Below, in pieces: positions 35,885 to 48,500 of a DNA stretch of 64,000 nucleotides. The notes under the pieces were generated by a model, which worked only from the letters and a program-made list of their open reading frames with translations, was not told the DNA's origin and did not search any database. Source of the stretch: Ophthalmolycus amberensis (taxonomy: Eukaryota; Chordata; Actinopteri; Perciformes; Zoarcidae); contig JAFEUB010000787.1 in the NCBI GenBank assembly GCA_024529925.1, positions 3,729,501 through 3,793,500 on the forward strand. The letters run 5' to 3'. Both the position numbers and the translations under genes were made by a program. Every line of letters begins with the position of its first letter. Position 1 is the first letter of the stretch.

Positions 35885-38800
35885 TCATAGATCCATCTCT
35901 GGGCCTTTCTTCCCTTTCCTGTTTCCCTGCCAACCAGAAAAGCCAAGAAAGTACACAGTTGTTAATTATTAGTAATAAAACACATTTCATAGTTATGGGT
36001 CAATAAAAATACATTACAAATGAAATGAGATGAGAACTTGTTGCGGTCAAGTCTCTTGAATGGAGGCTGGGACACAGTCACAATGTTGGAGGGTTTGAGC
36101 GGACGGCACTAGACATAAATAGAGGGTGTCTGTCTGCTCAGGTGCTCTTTGGTTGCTCTCGGCCTGACGTAGCTTTTGGGGTAAAATCGAATGGATGGCG
36201 GTCGATACACAATATAACCATTTCAAATAGAAAGCATTTGTTTCTGGTCTGTTATTAAATATATCTTCAACAGTTGCAGAATTGGAATTCTGCCCCATAA
36301 AGTTGGCTACTCTGACACCCTCCCTGCGAATGGCTCGGTGAATAAATCAAGCATCCACATGTCCTGTGAGCCTTTTAGCAGTGCAGCCCTGCACACGTGT
36401 TGTACCCTAACTAATCAGAAGTAAATGATTTGAACTCTCACCTGATGTTTTGGTTGTTCTGACAGCAGACCTTTGACTTTAGACCTTTCTTGTTCAAGGG
36501 CACCGTGTAGTGATGCTACCTAAATAAAAGAAATGAATCAAATTCACATAAAGATACAACCATCTCACACACTCGTGTTCCTCTCTTATAATCCTTATAC
36601 CACCATAACACACCTGTAATGACAGTTCTTCTTTTATGTGTAGTAGCTCTTCTACCTGTAGAAGGAGTTCTGCTTTGTCTTTCACTGAAGGAGCGAAACA
36701 GCATGAATATATGACGGATCGTTCTGAATCGTCATTGGGAAAGAAAAGGGCCGACGCTAAAGGAAGGAGGGCCGTTAAATGTAGTTCAACTCACTTTCTC
36801 CCTGTTGGAGCATCTTAAGCAGCTGGGAATTTCTTGCTTTCACCTCTTTGTATTTCCCCTGCAGAGTTGAGAAGCAAGAAAAAACATTTTTGTGTTACTT
36901 TGTGTAACTGTGTTTCCATTAAAATGTCTGTAAACTAACTAGAAAATGCATTTATAGACAGAAAAAAGATGGACATATTCTTTTTTTTAACAAATAAAAT
37001 AATTCTAAGCATTTTTCTGGAAGATCGGGGTGAAATTATAGAATAATGTGGAATCTGCTTATGCCTGCTGACCTCCCACTGTGAAATGTTCTTCTTTAGT
37101 TTATCGATTTCCTCGTCTTTCTTCTCCAGATCGTACTTCAGCTGCTCTGCTCGGGGATCCTAACAGGAAGGAAAGGTGGACAAGAACAAGTCACAACGGA
37201 AGGAAACACAAACTTCACTTCGTTTAATAAATCACTTAAAAATGTTGAGACGCAGCCATGTGGACAGACTTAAAGCTGGGGTAGGCAATGTATTTTTTGG
37301 CATTATTGATCAAAAATTCCATAATAAACGTTCAGCGTATTGTAATTCAAGTGGTCAACCTCAGGGTGGGCAGTTTTCTGGAAAAGGTAAAAAAACAACC
37401 CTGCTTCTGCAGCTCTCCCCTCTCCGTCTTAAGCCTGTCACCAGACCAGCACCCTTAGTATTAAACCGATTGTATGTGCATTGCACACTATTTCCGGTGA
37501 AATATTACAGTATGCACACATTACACTACGCTGGCATGAATATCCAACACTGCAATGTGGCAGTGACGACAAAATTCATAACAGATAATGGAGGAAATGC
37601 TCTAAAGCTGAGCATTTGTGTGAATACAGGTGTATTCAGACACACGGCCTGAAAAAAAAAAAAGAGTTCCCTGAACATGAAGGCATACAAACATGTTCTA
37701 GCAGGAACCCAAAAGTACAAGTATGAACCGGGAAAGTGTGAAATGGCAAGGCAAAAAAAGTGGGCGTTTTTCAAAATAATCCAACAAAATGTAGTACAAA
37801 GGACAAGAATTCACAGTACAACAAAACTATTCTCCCAAATCTCCAATAAGTTGCTGTTCTCTCAAGTTTTCTGAATACTAACTAGATACATGACTGTTGA
37901 CCAGATCAAGGATGGGAACTTTTACAACATGATAAAAAGTTAATCTGAAGCAAAAAAAAGAAATTACACAACGTCCCCCTGAACCTCTGAGGTAAAGAGA
38001 ATCACCTCGTCACCCTGTAGAATTTTAACCTAAAAAAAAAAGACAATAAAATTCAACAACCCGTGTAAGATTTGTTGATGCTCTGCAGATACCTGAGGCA
38101 GAATATACACAGACAGCTGAACCCGCAGTCTGTTCATGAGTGTTTCTGCCCGTCTACTCACCGGTTCGTGTTCCGTCGTGACGACGACTTCCTGTCCGTG
38201 GCTGTTGGTGAACTGCTCACGTCTCTTCTCCTGTTGGACAATCCGAGTGACGTCATCCTCGAGCTTGTTGAAAAAACGCTCCTCCTGCCCGAGTCCCAGC
38301 GCTACGTTAGCCACTCTGGCGTCCTGCAAGGGAGCGAGGTCAGTGTACAGTCGGCATAGGTCACAAACAATACATTAAAAAAATATATATGCAAATTATC
38401 AACAGGTAATTTAAATAGTTATTCTACATTCAAATACAATAAATAATGTTCCGCTTGATTTGACAACAGTACAGTTCTGGAGGACTTTGCTCACCTCTTT
38501 CTCTTGTTTCTTACTCAAATGTTCTGCGGAGAGACAAAGTGCGTTGACATGAAGATTATTCTGGGAGCCTGTTGAGCTGAAGACAGCAGCACACCGGATC
38601 ATAGTTTGATGGCTTTAGAAACTGATCGATAGGCTTCTCTCACCTGCACTGCCCTCAGCCTGGAAGTCCTGCAGTGACACGGTCTTTTTGTCCTTTGCCT
38701 GCTGATTCTTCTTTTTGTCCTTCTTCCCTCCGACCTCTTTTCCTCCTCGAGACTTTGGCGAGGATGCGTTTGTGTCTTTGGGCTGAGTGAGAGCACATCA

Positions 38801-40656
38801 TTTGACTTTAACTTAGAATTAAGGTTCCCAACTTCAACACAACTTGAGTAAGAATTAAAAAACAGATGTAAGGGAGACTCTATGCTGTACTGTCTTTTCT
38901 TATAAAATTGGATTCACCAGAACCATCAGATGATGAGTTTACAAGAGTGATGATTCAGAATATTTATAATGACTTCACTCTTATGAGGAAACCTTGCAAT
39001 GTCATACATAGGGACACTGGTATGAATCAAGAGCCATACAAAACTCTACAAAACACAAAAATAAAGACAGTGTAGTCAAAACCTCTCCGGACTAAGACTC
39101 AGCAGAGACAAGTTTAAGTCAAGAGTCCAATGTTGCAGATATGTCTGACTACTGTACCGCTTGCCTCAAATTTGCAAATATAAGTGTGTGTGTGGGCAAC
39201 TTACCGGTTTGTTTTGTTCAAAATCCATTTGACTTAGAATCAAAGCCTTTTCCAAGTCAGCCTCATAAAGCTCAGAGGTTATCTACAGAGGAAGGAGGGA
39301 AACAGAGGAGACATTGGAGACAAATAGTTGTTACCGTCTGTAAAATCAGACATGACTGCTCTTTCCTAATGCCGGAATCCAAACAAGACTTGGCGTACCT
39401 TTTCCTCTTCCTACAAGTTTGCAGTGACATGAGAAGAAAGGACGCGACACCTTTAGCATCTAAAACATGTTAATCACTTCTAAGAACACTCTGCTTCTGG
39501 CTGACACTGCTGCACACCACCCTAAAACTAGCCCTCTACTGCTGACCTCTGAGCAGCTCTACTAAAACAGCTGGACATACTGTGGATTATTATGAAGAGA
39601 GCATTATCTGCTGTATGGATCACAAGCTCACACATTTGTCGTCGCTCCTGACCTGCTCATCCCTCTGCTTCCACTGCTGCCACCCCTCTGCAGGCATTTT
39701 GTGGTCTGCTGCAGCAGGACTGAGAAGTTCACCGGCTATCCCGGACAGTGTCATGCAGGGAGGCGGAGCAGAAGACTTCTGAGGAATCTTCTTGAAGGCC
39801 AGATTGCGTAACTGATGAAAAGCAAGATATGAGATTAATTCAAACACTGTCTCGTTATGACCACTATTGCTATAATTGCTCTATTGTTAGCTGTAGAAAG
39901 CATCACCATGTGTGTCCATGAACAGAAGCATTAGATTTTCTGAACTAATCGATGACTTATTCCATTTATTATGTCAAATAAAACAATTAACTTCATGTTT
40001 TCCCAGACCCAAGAGATCTCTTCAAATACAATATTAAAATAATATAAAACAAGGAAAAGCAGCAAATCCTTTCTGCAGATTGACTAATTGATTTATTGAC
40101 TATCACTTATTTGTTATAAAATGTGACAAATTAATGAAAATGCACCGCCTTGCTGAGGGCCTGGTGTTGTTGGTGATGTGTCTTAAACACTGGTTACATG
40201 CTTAATTTACATGAATACCAACACCTGCTCTAAAACAACCGGAAGCAAAACAAAAACACAATCTGTTTACAGCTGGGCTGAACCATCCTATGCAGTTTCA
40301 TTTCAGGTGAAGTGAAACAACCATCGTGTCTGTGACAAAACGGAAGCCACTCATGCTCCCTAATACCACAGATTGCATGAAGCAGAGGGTCGCGAGATGC
40401 TCCTGTCGCTCACCTCGTTTGCCTCACTCTGCTGCTGTTCCCTCTTCTTCTTCTTCTTGTCCTTCTTCTTGTCGTTGCACTGAGCCGCTTTGCCCCCGGC
40501 TGCTCCTGCCTTACCTGGTCGAGGCTTCCCGTCCCGTCCGGTTCTGGTGGTGGTCTTCCCCGCGTCGGAGGCGTCGGAGTCCGAATCCGAGTCTATCTGG
40601 AGCAGGGCAAAGCGGGAGGCGGTGGTGGGGACGGTGATCATTATAGACGATGCCAT
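35885..40656 (-). CDS. gkap1: GKAP1, G-kinase anchoring protein 1 (12 coding exons, 391 aa)
   Basis: Minus-strand coding exons: 40414-40656, 39653-39811, 39205-39282, 38644-38782, 38495-38523, 38162-38323, 38006-38029, 37073-37159, 36795-36858, 36614-36684, 36442-36519, 35885-35926. All junctions are GT-AG and in phase. GKAP1 binds and positions cGMP-dependent protein kinase I, mainly at the Golgi, and has been linked to insulin signalling. The N-terminus MASSIMITVPTTASRFALLQ is the family signature, followed by an acidic Ser/Asp run and a Lys-rich stretch. Next come LRNLAFKKIPQKSS, ERFFNKLEDDVTRIVQQEKR, and a C-terminal coiled coil (KYDLEKKDEEIDKLKKNISQ; KARNSQLLKMLQQGEMKDKA). An acceptor (TTTCAG) one base before the ATG shows that a 5'UTR exon lies upstream. 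An in-frame upstream ATG belongs to that intron and was not used. Two exons are tiny (29 and 24 nt). Confidence 0.93.
37268..37350 (+). repeat. Interspersed repeat fragment in a GKAP1 intron
   Basis: 'aaagctggggtaggcaatgt' followed by 'aaaaattccataataaacgt' and 'ttgtaattcaagtggtc' is a phrase I recognise from a very common percomorph repeat. The 3' limit is unclear. Confidence 0.5.
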
Positions 40657-40657
40657 T

Positions 40658-42502
40658 CTGAAAGAGGAAAAATCACTGAGGGCAAAAGGAGACAAAGAAC
40701 AATACAGTTAGGATAACTTGGAGCCGGTTGTGAAACGAGTTAGCTTCTAGTTGCGAGCTCTTTTCAAATAAATACAGACTATAGATCTCCCACACTCTCT
40801 ATTCATATCAACAGACTGTACGTAGGTGTATTTAATCCGAAGCAGTCGTCGTAATAAATGAAATGAGATGTCAACTGCTCAGTTAGTAGCAGACTGGCTG
40901 CTAGCATTACATAGCAGTAAGTTAACCTAGCTAACTGTGCAGCAGGTCTCGTTAGCTCGAAACAAGTGCAAAAGTAGCGATGCATGACAGTCAAAAACAC
41001 ATTAATGGACTCACGGTAATCTTATGTTTATAGTACACTAGCTGGGTTGTTTTTGAAAAGACAGTAGTCACAAGAAAAGTTGCTAGAGAATACTTTCACC
41101 TGTTCGTGAAGGTGTTTTCGGGTAGTGTACTGTCGGGTTTGCTATCAGTGATTGCCTGAGTACAGCAGCCCGGTGGGGCCAAAAAGGATAAACGCGATTG
41201 GTGATCGCCCTTTCGCTCGTTGCTCTTTTGCTATTCGATCCCTTTTGTGTAACTGTAAACACGTTTAAAATAAAAGTATGACAGATCTAAGCGTTTTTGT
41301 CTCGTTAACCCAGTTTAGCAGCATGTACTGTAATACAGTGGGAGGCACACTTTTGGTGGGATGGGGAATGAGTACACACAATAGAGGCATGTCAGTGAGA
41401 TATGCATAGAAGTAAGTTTAATACATTTGACTGTAATAAGAGTCACACATGGAAAAAAATAATTTACACAGCAAGAATCAACATATAACAAACAGCACAG
41501 AGTGCACACAGATATAACAAGTTTGTATACAAAAAAATATAATTAATAAAAAAACACTACCAAGCTTTATATTACTGTTGTAGTGCAGGAAGCATTGCAC
41601 TTTGTCTAGTGGTCATTTTAAGTGCTAAACAGTGCTGGAAATAAAGGCGAAAGACAAATAACTTCTCTAAGGCACGAGTTAATGGCATTTAAAAAAGGTT
41701 GATGAACATGTTTTATCTTTTTAACTAGTATTTGTAAAAAAGAGGAGAATCAATTTCGTGGAAGCAGTTGTTGATAACCGTGAGGTGAGCTACTATTTGA
41801 CTGACAACAGAAATAATATTAAAAAGTGCTGCTTTTTGCATTAAATAACACAATGTAGAAACAGTCTTAAAACTTCGTTTATGTCCTTGTCTAGATCCAA
41901 TGGAAAAAGTAATGTGCTGTGTTGTATTTGGGTGTGGCAAGAGCTTAGAAAATGTCTGTAATCTCAAAATGGTAAGTTTCTCTCTATTTTCAAGTGCAAA
42001 ACACGGCCAAGTGATTTATCAAGGCCACTCTGTTGTCATGACAGCGCTGGCCTTTCTTCTCTTATTGAACGGCTAAACTCCACAACATTCAGCGTTGCCT
42101 TTGACCACCAAGGAAGACAGATAAATAGGAGGACAGTGCTATGACATTTTTCGTGGTATTACATTGACAGCGGTATAAACCATGTTCCACAAACGACAAT
42201 TTATAAAGAAAAACTGAGAACAAAACCTGTTTAAATTAACATAGATGCTTCAATTTCTTTAGCATATTGTGAATATGGACATGCATTACAGAAACACCAG
42301 TATCTTGATTATATCAAGGCTTCCAACAAACAGTCCATGGAAACGTTCACAAGGCTTATTCAAGATGAGAAGATGTTTTGTTCATATTCAATGCATTTTT
42401 GTGATTGGTTATTCATGACACATGTTTTCCTTTGTTTACTAGTACCCAACTGTAATCTGATGCTGCTGCTACCAAGTGACTCATAGGTACCATGATAGGT
42501 CA
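40658..42502. other. GKAP1 5' region and KIF27 3' flank
   Basis: Holds the GKAP1 5'UTR exon(s) and promoter, probably 40.9-41.2 kb, then AT-rich sequence that must include the KIF27 3'UTR. No other coding signal. Confidence 0.5.
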
Positions 42503-45500
42503 TCATCTGTCAGTGTTTCTGGGCACTTCTATCGAGTCCTCTAATATTGACTCAGTGCTGGTCTCCACAACAGACTGTCGCCTCCTTGTGGCAGAACTAC
42601 AGACCTGCAGGTCAGCTGGAGAAATCTGTCTCAGCTCTCTGCGACACACACGGACTGGTGTCATCACTAAACTGTCCCCGGAGTGACCCGCCCTCCTTTC
42701 ACTCCTCCCCTGGGACTGTGTGTGCGCCTGGTTGTATTCGGGCATTTTTGTAGTTTTTTGTGCTTGGAGGTCAGAAGACCAGGAGGGACAGGATGTTTGG
42801 TGTGCATGTTTCTTCACATGAGAATCGTGCTCAGCGTGCATCTTTGTGTGTGTTGTTGCAATATGTGTCCTTCTCTGTACGTCATCCTTGTGCGTCTGGG
42901 GTTCCTTTGCACTTGCGTGTATCTGCACATCGTGGTTTTGTCGGTGCTCCTGTGTGTGTGAGGGCTGATCGACGGGGTAAAGGGAGTCACTGACAATCTC
43001 TTTGAGTTTCTTTTTAAGCTGCCGACTGGAGCTTTTATAGAAAAACAGTTCTTTCTCCAGATGCTGCAGTCTGTCTTCGCTAGCCTGCTGTGCCTCTCCT
43101 GAACCACCCTCTAAACACACACACAAGCACACAGGGAGAGAAAAGTTAATGAAACCACATTGCTCATTCAATTTCTGTTCAAATATTATGGAGAGGAATA
43201 GGACAAATGTTTAAACAGCTTCATCCAGGCTGATCTAATTCCCTCACCTTTAAGTTTCTGCAGCAGTAGCTGGATGTTGTTCTGGTGATCGTGGTGCTGC
43301 TGGGTGAGCCTGCGGTCTGCATCGAGGGCCAGGCGCTGCATGGCAACCTCCATCTCCCTCAGCGCCACCTCTTGCTCTCCAGCGTGGAGCTTCAGCTCTT
43401 CACAACGCAAACGCAAACGGCGCTCCTCCTCACGAAGACAAACAACCTGGGCAGATTGAAAAAGGTGGGAGGGAGCCAGAGAATAGAGCAGAGAAACACA
43501 TTATTGCACACATAATCACAAAGATGTTGGCTGTACCTTTGTTCATACTCACACCTGCAGAGAAAAAATCATGGACAGAGCAAAACAGTTAGGAGGGAGT
43601 CAGCTGGAAAGATGATGGACAATGGAGGGAGCATTAAGCGAGGTATGATTTAGTTAGCATTACAGAAACAGTGCAGCCATATTTCTGACTAACATCACCT
43701 GGAGATAGAAGCAAGTGAAGGTAAATAACGAAGAAAAAGAAAAGGAGAAACTTAAATCTCTCGCAAATAAAAAGAAAGGTAATAGAAAACGGAGTAAAAG
43801 GAAGTAAAGCCAAATTCAGGCAGTAATATGGAAACTGGAGTGGAGGGCATGCATTTGATCTTGCCTTGTTGAAATATTTCACGAGCAGCTCCGAAGCCTC
43901 AGGTGGTGAGAGCCCCTTCAGCTTCCTGATGACGTCACAGAGTTGGGCGGGTTCAGCGCTTTGTGGCTGTTGCAAAGATGAGTCTGTGATTGACAACTTC
44001 TTTTGTTTGTCCTGGATGGAGTAGTTTTTAAACTCCAGAGCTGCGTCCAGAGCTTCAATAGCTTCCTCCAGCTGAAGCAGGGAATGCTCCTCCTATACAT
44101 GAAGACACACAAATCACGGTGCAGGAAATAAAAAGAAAAAAAATGCAAACGATGAATAATAAAACGCACCATGAAATAAGGTCCTGTGCAATGCATACAT
44201 CACGTCTATCATACATGTTTTTCTGACCTCCTCAGTGAGCACTCTGTTGTCCTTCAGCTGGAGGTCCAGAGCGTCCCTCCTCTTTTTAAGCGTGTCTCTC
44301 TCTTTCTCCAGTTCCTCCATGGTGACTTCTCCAGTCTGCCTCAAACCGCTGCTGCTCTGCAGCTGCTCCTCCAGAGACTCCAACCGCACCGACACACGCA
44401 GCAGGTCCCGACTCAGAGCCTGACAAGCCATTGATAAAAAAACGTCCAGATTCCACGTGTTGCCCAGATCAACAAGTGTCATTGGTAAACAGACTTCACA
44501 GTATTTGCTAAATTATAAAAAACACAAAGATCCCACAGGGGCACCACCACATGTACAGGCTGACCTGACTGGAGCGGAGCATCTTGATCTCCAGTTTGCT
44601 TTTCTGTTGCAGACAGGCCTCTCTGCGCAGGAGCACCTCCTCTCTCCTCCTCAGCTCCTCCTCCAGCTCATGCAGCTCTGCTCTCTTCTGAAACACCCGC
44701 TCCTCCTCCTCCTCCAGCCAAACGCAGTCATGCAGCTACGGTGACGACAAGAAGGAGCAAGGCGTATGGGGGGATGGAAGAGGGGAGCAGAGAGGGGGAC
44801 GGGGTAAAGGAGGATGACAGAGGAATTAAGATAAGAAGACAATGACAATAAGGCTAAAAAAAAATAAAATAAAAACGTTTTAAGAATGTATACTGCTTCC
44901 ATATTTACCTTTTCCTTTAACTCTTCCAGGTGATTGCTTTTGCATACGGTCAAAACTCCTGCCCTGTGCTCCTACAAACAAAACCCAAATCATTTACTGA
45001 ATGATTTACCCGTGCTGCGTGTCAACTATTACATCTTTTCAGTCTTGCATTTCCCGATGAGTCTAACTCAACTCAACTGGGATGTTGTGTGTGGGTGACT
45101 TGCATACTTCTAGCCAGGTTTAATTTGGACCTGGTAGACTGAATTGTAGTTTAACATGTTCATCTCTTTTCCCATTTTACTGTCTAGACAACGTCGTGTT
45201 TTTTTCTGGGTTCATCAATCAGTACGACTAACCCCGTTCTGGTCCAGCTCTTTGCTAGTGTTGGTCTCTCTCGTCTGCCCGAGGCTGCTTTGAAGCTGTG
45301 CTCTCTGCAGTCTCATGTGCTGCAGGCTGCGGTACATCTCCGCTCGGACCTGCTGGCTCTGCATGGAAAGGCTTGCCAACACGCTGGCTTCTCTGCCATC
45401 GCCACAGTGCCTTCCATGTCTGTCCGCTGCTTGTGTCTCCTTGTCTGTCAGACAAATACACACATTTAGAGATGCTCGTATGAAGGTCAAAGGTTTTGAA

Positions 45501-48500
45501 ACTATTATGTTGTGATTCACTGGTGTTGTGCAGTAGTTGCCTAGTTGATCTAAGGTGAAATAAGAAGTAGCCTGCCCATTGTAAACAGTATAGGATTCTA
45601 ATCAAGTCACGTGTATGTATGTGTATGTACAATATCATCAGTATTACAGTTAGTCTTCCTCTGTGTTGCCGTTGTCGTCCCTGAATTTCTCAATTCACAT
45701 AGCAGAAGGTTCTGAAAGCTGAACGAAGTTCTAATCAGTACTGCAGGAATGTTTTGACCAACCTTGGCAAACCCAAAGAAATAAGGCCAACATTGCCATT
45801 GTGCTTGACTCACTATACCCGGTTGAGAAAAACTACAAACCAACAGACACAGGAATGCAGGAATACACAGTGTGTTTTTCTATAGACCCACCAGTTTTGT
45901 CAAGCTCTTTGATGAGCTCCTCTTTCATGCGCATGTTGACGGACAGATCTTGGATCCTTCTCTGAGTAACGCTGGCTCTAAGTCTCACCTTCCTCACATG
46001 GCTTTGCCTGGCGTGGTTTTCCTTGGTCCCTGAGAAGAAATAGCAACCGACAACATGAAAAGGAAACAACTTCCTTTATATGTAATAACTTCTTCGTAAG
46101 TCACAGAAGAGCTCTGAGACATGAAAGCACGCGTTCATCAAGACAAAAGGACAAGGAAACAACAGACTGCAAAATAGAGTCAAATACATGTGAATTATAC
46201 CTGTGGCTCGCTGAGGCTGTTGTGCTGATGGATTTCCATTAGAGGTTTGGTCTAGTCCAGAGTTATTCTCTTTCACGGCGGATTTCTTCTGCTGGCTGGT
46301 CCATGTTCGGTTTAAAGAACGCCTGGAGTAACGTCACAACATTTCATGACGCAGATCATTTCAGATCAACTCAAGAAAAACAGATTGTCTGAATGAAAGA
46401 CTAGTGATGTGTGTGAAATGGAGGTCAAGCACTTTCTGTATTCCTGTGGCGCACGCCGCACATATGTGACACGTGGAAACAGGTCGGTATTAGAAAAAAC
46501 AGTTATACATTAACAATGTATGTAAGAGCCTGGCATCAGCAATGGCAACACACAGCTCCTTTCATCTCCTTTAAAAGCACTGTGCTCCTTTCTTTATCTC
46601 CACAATGCGCCTTGAGGGATGTCACATCTCCTGTATGCCCAATGCACTGCATGAAATGGCTATGAGGAACACCAAGAACAGGTCTTATATCAGTTTGATC
46701 AACACAAGGGCACAGATATTGGTGTGGTTATTTAGAAACAGTATTTTGCGTCAGCTTAGTGCTGGTTGCACACATTTGAATGAATTAACCGCACTGTCTA
46801 TGGCGTGTGTCGTGCATTGTACTTAAATGCAGGACTAAAGTTGTAGGCTACAGATGGCCAGAGATGACCAGAATTAAAACAGCGTGTTTGCTGATTCAAA
46901 TGTTTCTACTAGTTGAAACATGTACTGTATAAAAGTGTTTTGGTGACCTCGTCTGAACAGGCAGGTGGCTGACGTCACAAAATGAATAAATGATTCCGCA
47001 CCTATTTGCCGAAATTGTATTTGTTGCGGTGAATCACTGGTGGCTTGACAAAGACAGTAGGCTTGTATTATACAGGCTCTCACCTAAATCCCATTCTTCC
47101 CATGAAGACATCCTCCTCCTCCTCCTTCTCTTGATCCCCATCTTTGCTCTCTGCTTGTTGTTTGATAAATGGACAGTACACCTCATCCTTCTCCTCAATC
47201 TCAGCCAGCAGGAGATGACTGCGCATCTTAAAGGCTGCCATCACCCTCTCCAGTGAATAGGCTGGGGGACTGGAGTGAATCTAAAAACACACATGCGTTC
47301 GGACAGATCGACGCACAGCCATGAAGATGTGAATGTATGTAGCTGTCATCGTTTGGTACTCACTTCGATCAAAGTCACAAGCAAACGTCAAGTGCAACCG
47401 GGACAACACACACACAATGACACAGACACAGAACAAAACAGTGCAGCTACCCACCCTCCTGGGAGGTCCGTGCCCACGGCTGCGTCTGATCAGAGGCACA
47501 CTGTGGGGTCTCTTGCCCGAGTTCCCAGAAGCCCCCGTTTCCACAGTTGCCCCTGAGGTTGCACCCCTAAAGGTCACAAGGTCGCCGTGAAGACGGTTGA
47601 TCAGGATCTGCTGGTCCACGAGTTGTTCAGTCTGAAAGCATTCACACAGAAATGTGTGCACAGATGTTTTATTTGCAGATACACTACAATGGTGCAGGTG
47701 GTAGAGTTTCTACTCTTCCTCTCCTCACTTGTATGCGAGTACGTTCCTTTTTCTCCTCCAAGGCCTGAAGATGGGTTTTTCTCTCTTGAAGAAGTTTCTC
47801 TACTTCTTTTTGAACCTGTCTCAGCTCTGCAGCTTTCTGCTCCAATAGATGTTCCCCTACGGCGAGATCTTCCTGAGAGACAGAGACAGAGAGAGTGTTT
47901 TTAAAGTCTAAAGTTCAAAGGCCCTCTTTTTTATGTTTTTAAAGTCAAAATAGCTTAATTGTCCATGTAACTAAAACTTTTGAAAGTATGGTCTTATCTT
48001 CGGCAATTAAGGACATGTGATCTTGTAATAAAAGGAAAAAAAAAAACACAGGCGTAACTAATAACGTTAGGATGGCTTGATTCCATACAGGTCCCTGACT
48101 ACACTGGCAAACCTTAATGGAATGTAGCCTTTATTAATGTTTTGTGACCTTTGTGATCCCCTTGTTATCATTACCTTGCATTTGCCGAGTTCCTCTCTGA
48201 GCTTTAATATGGTGACGTGGTGGGGTTGATCTCCACCCCCCTCTGAACAGTCCTTCTCATCAGCTTGATGTGAGTGATTGACAGCCGTCAGTCTGTCCTG
48301 CCAATCCTGCAGCCGCTGCCTGAAAGAATGACTTGAAGTGGGGTTCGGGACATCTGCCAGCAGGGCAGCAGCTTCCTGTGCCAGGAGACGGTACTGTGAG
48401 ACGGTATCTGGACCAGACATCCTCATCTGACTGGGCTGTTTGATGCTGTCCCCTTCTCCAGCTCTTCCAACTGTCCTCTCCCTTTCCATCTCTCCCTCCT

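Noticed and set aside
40326..40711. Plus-strand ORFs over GKAP1 exon 1, and the upstream in-frame ATG at 40695
   Set aside because: The plus-strand ORFs are antisense of Ser/Asp- and Lys-rich codons. The upstream ATG lies before the TTTCAG acceptor, so it is intronic.
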